The notes below the pieces were generated by a model. The model worked only from the letters and a program-made list of their open reading frames with translations. It had not been told where the DNA came from and made no database searches. The position numbers and the translations under genes were made by a program. Below, piece by piece: positions 1 through 11,559 of a stretch of 64,000 nt of DNA. How positions within the stretch are numbered: the first letter of the stretch is position 1; every line of letters begins with the position of its first letter. Source of the stretch: Mastigias papua (lineage: Eukaryota > Cnidaria > Scyphozoa > Rhizostomeae > Mastigiidae); the NCBI GenBank assembly GCA_964019165.1, contig OZ025272.1, forward strand, positions 11,918,031 to 11,982,030, written 5' to 3'.

Positions 1-1018
1 TTATATGCCCTTAAAAAAATTCTACCCCACCATTTGCTTAAGTCAAATTTTCTTTACCCCACCAAAGGAAAACAGTAAAACAAGGCTTCTTTTGTGCCTA
101 GATATTGTGTATGCTTTTACACTACCCCTGTTTTCAAAAATGATTCTGCTACCCCACCTAACACAGCCTATTTTTTTCTGTTACCCCACCATTTTATCTT
201 CAGTCCCCACCATGGTCATAAATAATGGCCACTCCTTTACATGTCGATACGGAAAGAACGCCAGTATTTACACGTTTTCTATAAGAAAATTTTCATTCAC
301 CCAGTACTGAAACTTTCTTAACTTTTCATGAATCCAGTACTAAAACTTTCTTAGGCCTGTCTCCTTAGGCCTGTCTCAGCAAAGTTTGTATAACACTGCA
401 GTGATACTAAGTCCAAAAGGAACTACACAGATTTAACACTGAAAAACATAGATTATCACAGAAAATCTATTCAAATTTAACAAAAGAGGTGATGGGCATG
501 CGTGAAAATTGGAATTTCATGTGAATCAACTTATCAACTGTATTAGAAACCCGGTAATGAACTTTCTCAACTTTTTGAGCAATTGAGTACTCACGTACCC
601 AACTTACGGTCACACCATATTGAGATGGAGTCATTTGTGTAGCTGGTATTTGTACAGGCTCGTCCTACTAATTTTTGAAATTAAATCATAACATCATAAT
701 AGCTCAACTTTCAAATGCATTATTCGACATGTTTGTAGCCTACTATGGCCTAGTGCATTTTTGGGATTATCCACTACCATTCACTCTTCAGAAGGCCACC
801 ACAATACACAGGGAAACTCAATATGCATTTAGCATTAAGTCGGCTAGAGCAAACACTAGACAAAAGCCTATTGCAGGACAATAACAACCAAAATTTGGCT
901 ATGTAAAATACATTAAGGTTGAAATGAGAGATAACCGAGAAATTACCGACAGATAACCGAAAGATAACCAGGAGATTACCAAGACACCTAGGCAGCAGCA
1001 ATTAGTTAAACATATTAC
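1..1018. other. left flank or intron of gene A, no exon found
   Basis: I see no coding exon here on either strand. The last gene A exon found ends in phase 1 with a normal donor, so this stretch should be an intron whose next exon lies beyond the window. Its first 220 bases carry four loosely spaced copies of a TACCCCACC motif. Around 925-980 there are several copies of an AGATAACCGA-like motif. Neither was identified. Confidence 0.5.
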
Positions 1019-1366
1019 CTTTACTAGTTGCCGAGTAATTTGCATGGAACCCCTGTGTCCGAGGACAAAACGAGGCAGTGAAGAACTTGAGGTAAACTTT
1101 ATTACTGTATGATTGGAAAGTTCTTGTGCCATTTCCAAACAAGGTAAGTTTTACGGTCCGATAATCCATGACATTCTCGTAAACATTGATGTAAACACTT
1201 GAAAAACACCCGTCATTCACAGGTAGAGAAAATACAGGGAAATCGATCTTGATACTCATTGCATTTCCCACATTGATCTCATAAATGCACCCGCCTCCTT
1301 GCCAGTAGTCTGGGTCTTGCGGAGACGTGAAGCTACCAGTGTCAGTTGTAAACACGTGATTGCATG
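1019..1366 (-). CDS. gene A exon 12: CUB domain 4 (subtype II)
   Basis: 116 codons, phase 1-1, with donor AAAG before GTAATA, so splicing continues to the left. The fourth CUB cysteine is replaced: the usual CGNG reads FGNG, leaving the third cysteine (DGCFSS) without its normal partner. A new cysteine appears in the last strand (SFCPRT). Confidence 0.86.
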
Positions 1367-3752
1367 CTAAAGTGAGCAAATGTAACAGAATTATATTACA
1401 TTACATTACAATTTACGATCAAAAGATTCAGGGCAATCTTTCATGACAAGAATTCACCAGGTGTGCCAATTTAAAGTTCATTTGCTTGTCCTAAATTCTA
1501 TATCCAATGCAAAATATATAAATATATACGTTGATTCCAAAAACTGCTGTATAGATCAAATGATGATGAAAGGATATATACTGAGGGACTTTCCCAAGGG
1601 GAAAATTGAACATCTACAAGGGAATGGCAAGTTGCCATCATCGACCACAAAATTATGTATTTCTATCGTAAGCCCAGGTCAACATGGCCTTTCTAACAGA
1701 ACTACTCCTTTTCCAGGAGAGCAGCACAAACACGGTTGGGAAACGGGGCTGTAAGAAAATCTGCATTATACTTTCAATAGTCTTACAAAACTTTGATAAG
1801 ATAATCAGATGGCGTTGAGTTTTTCCAGCTTATAGCATTTGTACAATCTCAAAAGCAGATATAGTGACTCTCTCCATGGCATTTCCAACCACCACCCTAG
1901 CATACTAATGTCTCTTGTGACACTCCCTGGTTCATCAATCAACTATAATGAGATTTGTTCGTTTCTTTACAAGCAGAAGCTCTATACCACTTCTACTTAA
2001 ACAGAAACTATGAGTAGAAATGGCATAGAGATCCAATATCATTTGAAACACACAGCAATTGAAAATACATTGCAAAATAAACTATTGCAAAACTTTCAGA
2101 TGGAAATATTTGAGGAACGGAGGGTCTCCTGACAACATGCATTTCAAAGTCAAACATACGTTTCTTCATCTCACTGAAATAGCCTTTAAATCCTGAGTTT
2201 GAATTGGAGACATCAGCTTGGAACACCAGCAAGACCTTATTATCTTTGGATGTCCAGCTAAGGGATGAGGATACACTTCCACAGATTTTGTCTTGTAATA
2301 TCATATTTCCGATCTTGCCTTGCAATATCCTATTTCCTTCATATACTGCAACTGAGTCTTTGGCACAGGAAGGACTTTGCTCCAAAATAAAATTTGTCAT
2401 CGATATTTTGATAATCCTGTCATTTGGAACTTTAAAATAGTACTTGCAATAGATATTATTTGGATAATACAGCGGGAAATTCGGGGAACTGAATTGATTT
2501 GAGGACGACGTAACATTGTAACTGCATGCTAGAAAAAAATTATGAAATTCCATGAAAATCTTTCAATTCAATATCAGCATCCATAAACGAACGAATTGCA
2601 TTAAAAGAGGGAAAAGCCACCTCTTAGTTACCACTTTACTTTCAGGCTTAAATTTATAATTAAATTGTACGATTCTGTCTTTAGTTGTTTCTTGGTGCTA
2701 TCCTGAACGAAATCCAACTTTAGAAAGACATAACTTTATAGTAAAAGCAGACATTGACTTGATATTTCTTCTGTTTTCCTGGGAATTTTGTCTAGGTTCT
2801 GTGACTGGGAGAATATGTAAACACATGTGACTTTCAATGTCCCGCCTTCAGCGCACTGTGCCATGTTGGAAAAATAGATCGAACAGAATGGATTTCCATA
2901 CCTGCTCGCCTATTGCTAGCACAAACAGATATCAACAACAGGATTCAAAATTCAAGACGAACTATAGCTAAAAAGGAGACAGCGAGCTAAGTCAGGAATA
3001 CACGAAATACCTTGCTAAAATGTTAGATATACTCACGTTTATCAATTAAGGAGTATTGCCCAAAGAAATTCTGCTTTGAAGGAACTACACTTGATATGTA
3101 CACTATATGTATAACATTACTTTGTGAAGTGTAAGTCTTAGGCCCATCACCACAATATCGCCGTTTTCTGTTATCAAAATTGATCGATTTTTCATAGATA
3201 TCAACTCTTTCCGAATTACAATAGCGAGACTGCTGCAAAGTGAAGATTGGAAAATCAACTTTTATCATCTTTCCATTGCTAGCCATGATATTGTACTCGC
3301 ATTGTTTTCTTTCAGGGTAAAGAGGGAAGGTAAAATTCCCGGAGGTCATCTTGAAGGTGAATTTGCAAGCTGAAATAGAATAGTTCAAAGTTTAGAATAG
3401 CCCCCAATATGGTGAAAAATGGTCAAGGGTTTGGGAAAAGATCTGAGAAGTCCTTTCAGTATCCTATATCCATGGAGAATTCAAACGGAAGGGGCAGACA
3501 GACCCTTGGGGTTTAGGACAATAGATCTCCATATTGTCTACAAACTTCCCGTCGGTCTAACAATAACCACCTTGGTGAAGTTTAGGAGTACAAATAGGTA
3601 AAAACCAGCACAGTTTTATCCATGAAAGTCCTATATTGGCAACTGATTCAAAATGACGAAATCACTTGTAACTGCCACAAGAAATTGAGAGAACTCTCGA
3701 GGTAACCTTAGAAGTGTTTTATAAATGAAGGTTATGCAATCCATAAATACTC

Positions 3753-3838
<86 letters not shown>

Positions 3839-6800
3839 ACAAAATATGACGTACTTACGTTTTTTAATAGCCGCAACGGAGGCGAAGAACCCTGCATCAA
3901 ATGCTGATTCATCAGTCTTCAATACCAATAAGAGTCTGTTTCCAGTAGATATCAGGGTCGGGTACCCGTAGTGTTTTCCACAGTACATTTTCTGCAAAGC
4001 ATTGTGCTCAAACACTTTTAACGAATCCTTGCTGCAGTATGAACTATTCTCAAGCATCAATCTATTGAAGGTCAATTTAAACACATAGCCAGGTCTGGTT
4101 TCAAGATGATAATAGCAGTCAAGTTTGTTTGCATAATACTCTGGGAAGAATGGAGATGACAAGTACGTGTAGTGTCGATCAGTGACAGTATATGTATGGT
4201 TGCACTGTATTGGATCTAAAAAAAATACGACAACAAACTGTTGTTAGCTAGAAAGATCATAATGGGCAAAAGAACGCTAGATAGTACAAGTCTGATTGTT
4301 CAGATTAATAGTTCTCCCGTCCATATAAGAATAATTGTCAAACTTTCTCTAAGATCTCCAAGATAAATCTGCTCTGCTAGAGTCTATAGTTTATGCCCTC
4401 ATTGATGACGGTCTAGCATTATGAAATATTTTCCACATTTGCAATGATGATCTTGGAGAATATCTTGGAACAAAAGTAACATCTTGGGGAAACAAAACCA
4501 TCTATATTAGAACTGCTCCTAACTTAAACCAACGATCAGTCAAATGAGAAATATGAATGGAATAGAATTAAATAGAAATACCTTGAGGTCGACAAATACC
4601 ACGTGATATCATTAGATCGTCGATGGCAATGTTTCCAAATGAAGTTGATCCGTGACTGTGCTTGCCAACTACGCCCTCAATGGCAAGCTGAGGAAAACAA
4701 ACACTATCCTATATTCTCTATAAAAAGCAGAGTTTAAAAATTAATGACTAATGACAAAGCACTTGACTCCAGAGAATTTACACTCCTACTGTGTCCTAGG
4801 ATATATGAGACTTCGTTAATGCCATATTTATTTTCAAGATATTTCATTCCAAACACAGGAATTCTAAGAGAAGAAGAACATTCTGACTACTGAAAGCCAA
4901 AATCTCCAACATCATGGGACAATAGATAGTTACATGCAATTTCAAAAGTTCTAAAGCATAAAAAGCTGCGCCTTAGCTTGATTACCTGATATGGTTGTGT
5001 TGAATTAAAATGTATGGCAACGTAATTCCATCTGTCCTTGTGATCCCCGCTCTTATTCAACAAAAGGTGAAACCTGTTGCCAGCTACTTTGTAAACATTA
5101 AGCTGTCCTATTCCTATTCCATTCATATTATACCACAATGTGAAACAGGACCCCAGCGTTGGAGATTGCAAACGAGACAGCAGCCGAGCTTTATCCAAGT
5201 ACTTCTGTCTGTTAGATTGTATATATAAGAAGTGACCAGCTACAGTGGTAAAAAAATTATGGACATTAGATTTGAGAATTCTGCAAACATGAAAAAATCC
5301 GTATCAAATTTCTGGGCTATCGAAAATCGAAATGAGAAAGAAAGTTCTCCCATGTGCCAATGAAAATAAATAGGTTCTGTAATCGGGATCTGGGGATAAT
5401 GAAACAATTATCACGAGTCAAAATAATTTCATCACACACTTATGGAGATGACAAAGAAAGAGGACACCACCACGAAACATTCCCATCCTTTCTCATCTAC
5501 GAAAGTAAATTCAAAATGGTCCCTACGCTTCAAATACTAAGTGCAAGTGATGAAACCTCCATTCCACGCAGTCATACACAAAACTGGGATATTCTTAGCA
5601 CAGATCCTCAGCAGAATGAAACTTCTTAGATATCCGAGATTAAGGCCTTTAAAGCAACAATCTCCACAAAACAAAAAAGCTCGCATCTCTCCTTCATTAG
5701 AATGAGATTGGAATTGAATTTCACTAACAAAAAATTACAAATAAGAAAAATGTACAATTTAAAACCTCACTTTCCAAGATAAATATGATACTTTAAATAC
5801 AAAAGTTACTGGATTTGTAAACCTTTCCTTGTGACCAAACTTTTCAGTCAAGACCTCAATTTGACAGATACTCAAAAGGCGGCAAGAACGACCAGCTAAT
5901 CCAGCAATGAAAAAATTTCATCTCATTACCTTTTTAGACTCAACGTGTGATCAATACTTGGACCTGATGAGGGAGGGGGGGTCAGGATGCTGTAAAATTT
6001 AAGAGAGACTACCCAATTCAGAAATTAAAATTGTGTCTTCTTACTATTTTCAGGTCTCAGCGTATGGTCAGTATGTGGACCGGTTGAAGAAACCTGAGGA
6101 GGCTGCAAATTTACAGTCCAATCAAAGTCATCAGATTTGTCTTGAGTCCAGTGACAAGTTTCCTTCCCCAGTCCGTATTCAAAATTACACATCTCTGGAA
6201 AGTTAAACAGGAAGATCGTAAATACTTCACATAACCAAAACAAGACACAGAGTAAGCAAAGGAAAATCATAAATGAAAATGCATAAATTATCCCAAACCA
6301 AGCCTATAAGCAATCGCGTGCCTGCAAACATGTCAGAAAGTCTTGATGGTACATGCTGTATCAATTTTATCGGATACCTGATTCACCGCTTGGAATGAAT
6401 CAAAAAGAAACCAAAAACCTGAGCATGTTCTACATGCTGAATTCAATCCACTCTCTCCTGTTATCCCTTGGCATATGATATGCATTATGTTTACCTCCTT
6501 CTTGGGCAAATAAGCAAATTTATTCATTTACTTTAATACTGATGATGGATCCCAGAATGAGTGTCGATTATGATTCATGTCGAATGTATATCAAAGATTA
6601 GTGTTGATTATGTCTATCTGATTCGTGTCTGACATTGAATATCTTAGGACTTTTAATGGCCTTTTGTCGTCTTTTTGGTTCTACGTTTGCATTTTGGGTG
6701 GCTACCATTTCTGCTAGAAAACAAAAACTGGTGTCAAGTACGAAGTGTAAAACCTCGTTCTACGAACCATCCACCATTAACACGCATCACTTATAACCTG

Positions 6801-9800
6801 GGAACAATAATGCGAGCGAGCTCATGAGCTCAGTTCGCAGGCACAAAATGATACACCCCGATTTTCTGTAAGCATTTTGGTCCAAATCTACTACAAATCT
6901 TAGGGTAACAGCACTTAATGGAGCTGGGAACCTAGTACAAGACATGTTCGCAAGCTATCTACATGTAACCATACGTAACATCCTGGCTTAATTCAGGGAC
7001 GCCTACGCTGGGGGGCAGGGGGAGGCAGGGGGCAGCTGCCCCTCCTGCCCTTTCCAAGGACTTAATTATTTTAGTGCAAAAATGCTTATAATGTGCCCTC
7101 AATAGAAAACTTGCCCCCCTGCCCTCGGTGCGGGCAGGCGTGCCAGGCTTAATTTGCAGCCACATTTTATGCTCAGATATCCAAGGTGAATCTGACGTTC
7201 AGCGAGCGCTAAAGATTTTTCGTCCGTAATATTTTCTGCGCCACAAGCATATATTATATTTTCATACTTCATATTTGAATTGCTTATACACCAAATGCAA
7301 CCTTCAGCTAAGATAAAAAACTACTTTACAATACAATAATAAATTATCAGAAACAAAAATTTAATCTTATAAGAAGAGAGCGCTGACCTTCCAGGGATTC
7401 GTGTCTTAGTTTTTAAGTCTAGCCCTTTAAAAAAGTTTTGAGTTGTTTTCTAAAACTAATTAAAGTCGACAACTCACGTATTTCAGCAGGTATATCGTTC
7501 CATGCCTTCAGGGCTGAATAATGAAAAACTTTTCTGCAAATTCTGTCCGATATCCTACTTAGCAAATAGAGAGCAATTTTGCACATGAATTTCGTAGCTT
7601 CCTCTGCACCTCAAACGTTTTGAGTAGGACATAAAGGGTTTGAATTACAAGCAGAAGGAGGGGTGAGTTAATGATTTAGTTTACAAAATGCAACTTGGTT
7701 CTGGCAGGAAGACTGAATGTTGCGCCAAAATTGCTTGCCACATAGTTCTGCGCCAAAACCTGGCGCAAAAATATCTCAGACTTCACGCTCCACGCCGAAG
7801 ATCTTTTGGAAATATGTCGTCAGATCCAACCCGGTCAGATATGTGCTCTCAGGCACAAAGCACATTTAATAAGAAACAGTACCAACCGGATTCTGTTTCA
7901 TTAATACATGATCCCTGGGAGCAACTGCGAGTAGTCTTGCTTCTACCACTACAAAAAGAGCCACCATTCTCAGGAGCTGGGCACTCACAATATCTTATCA
8001 ATTCTTGATGCCCATAGCCACATGATGCATTGCAAGGTGATGCCAGAAGCCAATCACACCAGCTTCCATTTACTTTATCTAAAACATCAACAATGGCAGT
8101 GTTGGGAAAATTAGACCAACCGTAATGCCTAATTCACAACGCAGTGAATAGGACACTCTATACAGTTCTTATCCATCGTAAGAAACTGCTGAGTAAGGCC
8201 TTAGTGTTTAATTCTAGCATCATTTGCTAACCAACTGCATGAAGTTGCTGTTATGAGCTTCGTTTTCATATCTATAGTATCCGCATTGTTGTAAAAGGGG
8301 GTTCTTGAATAATCTGGGGGCTCGTTGTTTTCTTTAACAGCTTGCAAATTTTGCAAATTTTGTAAAACTGGATATTATGATTCAGCACTCAAGAAATTTC
8401 TATCATATCGAATTCGGGACACATCAAATGCAAAAAGCTGGGAGTTCTATTGGGTGCAGAAGAGTAGGTATCACAAAATCAAGCCTTTCATATAATCTCA
8501 GTATAATTCCAAGCTACCATGGATCACCATGTTCTGGTTTTTCACTTACAGGGCAGGGGTGGTCACCGAAAACTGGGGGCTTTAGCGAGACATGTCCCTG
8601 CATAGACATCACCATTTAGGACAAAACCTTTTAGTAAAACAGCATTACATACAAAAGATGAAAACCAATAGTGATAAACAGCCATAATATGGCAAAACAG
8701 ACCAATAAAGTTTGCTAGAACTCTGACATATTCAAAAATGCATCCCTCAGAAAACTAAAATGACATGTTACCGATTTCTCCCTGTGGTGCTGCTTCTGGT
8801 CAACCACCTTCTAAAGATCAAACCAAAGGATGTACAAGGGTATATAAATCTAGATATACCTACATGGTATAGTAACTGTGGAGCAATTACTTGCAGTGCA
8901 TGGAACAACAGATTTTGATGCACCACTGCAGTAACTACCTCCATTCCTTGGACTTGGGCATGAGCAATAACGGATCAGTGTTTGGTATCCTTCGCCACAT
9001 GTCACATTGCAATGTGATGCTTGATGCCACTCACACCAACTACCATTGATAATTTCTGGTCCTAAAAAAATACTAACGCTCATATAAATAAAGAAAGAAG
9101 ATTTTCACTGCAGCTTGAAGAAGTGGGAACATTCGTTCAGAATATTGAAAAGTTTTTTCGTCCGACACTCGTCAGAGTATAAAATGTCGTATAACGACCA
9201 AAAGGTGAGCCGAAATTTATAGCCAGTTGTGGATAGATTCACGTGGTATGATTAATATTGCGTCCAGTTGACCGTATGGTTGGCCAATGGGCACCTATTC
9301 ACTTTTGCTTAATTGAAGAGTCCTAGGGAGGAAATGAACTTTTTTTGTTTACATAAGACAGAGTTTTGACTCGCTATGTAAACTGATTCCAAAACATTTA
9401 AATGAAAGGATGATCTTGCTTGCCCAATAACCCGAAAATTATCACCTGTATATGTTTTGGCGCATTCTACACTCTTAATGAGATGTTGTCCTATAACCGA
9501 ATCATAAGTCATTTTTAGGATTAGAGCTTTTACACATACGAGGTGGCTGTTTTCTCACCAATTGTATTCGTTTTCTTCCTAATGCTAGTGGGAACATGTT
9601 GTTTTATTCTGTCTGCTAGTCTGTGCCCACTTACCAAGCTTCAAATAGACCCGAAAGTGCATAAACTATGCCACTTTCTGACCGGTAGGATTGCAATCTT
9701 TTTCAGCAGAGGGCAGATGACTTTGGTATCGTAAACCACACAAGGCTTCACATCATAGAAACAAGATGTAACGGCTTAATTAATTTCGTTTTCAAATTTT

Positions 9801-11522
9801 AATGAAACCATTTCCAATCCAGGGGAATTTTTGGTAAACCGGGCACATTCTAGGATCAAAATGTTTTTGTGATGAAAAGCTGGCTAGTTTTTCCTCAACA
9901 CAAGAAAGAAGGACATCTTCTGAATATCCGTTACCTACTAGCAGTTGTTTTATTCTGTCTAGCTCAGATACTAATTAAATTTAGCGCCCTGTGAACTATG
10001 GTTATGATAAGGCCAATTTTTCTTGCTTTTGGGCTGAAGGAATTCCAGCGGATGCATTGACCACTAAACATTGGTTTCCTGGTGAGAAATCCAGCGCTCC
10101 TTTTGTCCAGGAGTTGCTTTGTTCTTTTTCCACTGTAAATTTTAGAGTTGGATGTAACAAGTAGAGGTTTTATGAAAACGATTGCATTCTAGCTCGGAAT
10201 CACAGACGACAAAAGTATCATCAACTTATTGAAAGCAGACACCTAGTTTTATCATGCTATCAAAAAATCTACTTTCATGAAAGCCAATGAATGTGTCTGC
10301 TATAGTTGGTTCCAAGGGGCTACTCACTGCCACCTTGTCTAATTACTTATATATATGGCTGCTAAAACTAAATTCCACTCCTCTCATAGCAGAATCTATA
10401 GAAATCCCTTATTACATGTTCCTAATACAAGCAAGGCATTCTGTTGAATGAAACTAAACAACTTATCCAGAGACATATACAAAGATGAAATTTGGAACAA
10501 AACTGATCACCATTTTCTGGCAACTGCTTTACCAAAATAAGTGACAATGTGCATAGATGGATCCAAACTTTGGTTTTGGGTGGGGCAATTTTGGAAACAA
10601 TATTGTGGGGAGGGGAATTTTTCATAGCTAAACCCTTCTATAACTTCTGGAGTATTGTGTAGAGTGCAAATTCATTTCTTATTCATTTTCCTGTCTAATT
10701 CATGTTGCAGTTCTCTGAAAATTGTTTTTGTAATACAGAATACTACCATATGGGGGCCCATGGTCCCCAGCCCCCCTTGTGTCTACATGTGTGTCTGGGT
10801 ACCCTAGGCTTTCCCAAAGTAAAACAATCACAATTGCTTGGCTAATTTCAAACTCCTACCATGGCTTGGATAGTCAACAAAAAGACAAAACATCTATTGC
10901 ACAACATCAGTGAAATCTAAAACTGATAATTCATAATAAAAAAAAGAATGAAGTTGCTAAGTAGATATTACCTTTCTTTGTGGTACAATTCTGAATATTG
11001 CAAGCAATGGATAAATGACTCTGTCCAATGCAATAAGAGCCACCATTCTCAGGGGATGGACATTCACAATACCGAATCAATTTTTGGTGCCCATAACCAC
11101 ATGATACACTGCAAGGTGAATCTGGAAGCCATTCACACCAGCTGCCATTTACTTTTGCTACAATCAGGTGAAGATCATACATCAATTATACACATATGAG
11201 AACTTGCATGAAATTTACAAGAGACTGTATATATGATGGGAACAGGAGAAGATAGGAACAAAAACTGGTACACAACACTTTACGGAGCATATTTTGCTGT
11301 TAACTTTGACACAGTATGAGTGCAATTAGATATTTAAAAACATATATCTTGTGATAAAAACCATTTTGCCCCAAGATTGGTAATTGGCTTTAGCAGCCTA
11401 CTGAGAGCTCCTTGCATTCTTCCTAAACTGATCCAAAAAAATGATAAGAAATGAGGAAATTCAAGTGACAAACAGACATGCATGCACGCGAGTGCACACA
11501 TGCACGTGAGTGCACACGTGCA

Positions 11523-11559
<37 letters not shown>

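Noticed and set aside
675..1138. Small frames on both strands near the left edge
   Set aside because: No domain, no splice-site pairing, and they contain the degenerate GATAACC repeat.
3631..3912. Ser-Leu or Arg-Glu repeat extension of a CUB exon
   Set aside because: The frame runs from the CUB 1 exon past its donor (AAAC before GTAAGT) into the AG repeat; the splice phase shows it is intron.
8377..8619. Plus-strand frame of 80 codons
   Set aside because: No domain or paralogue; within an intron of gene A, opposite strand.
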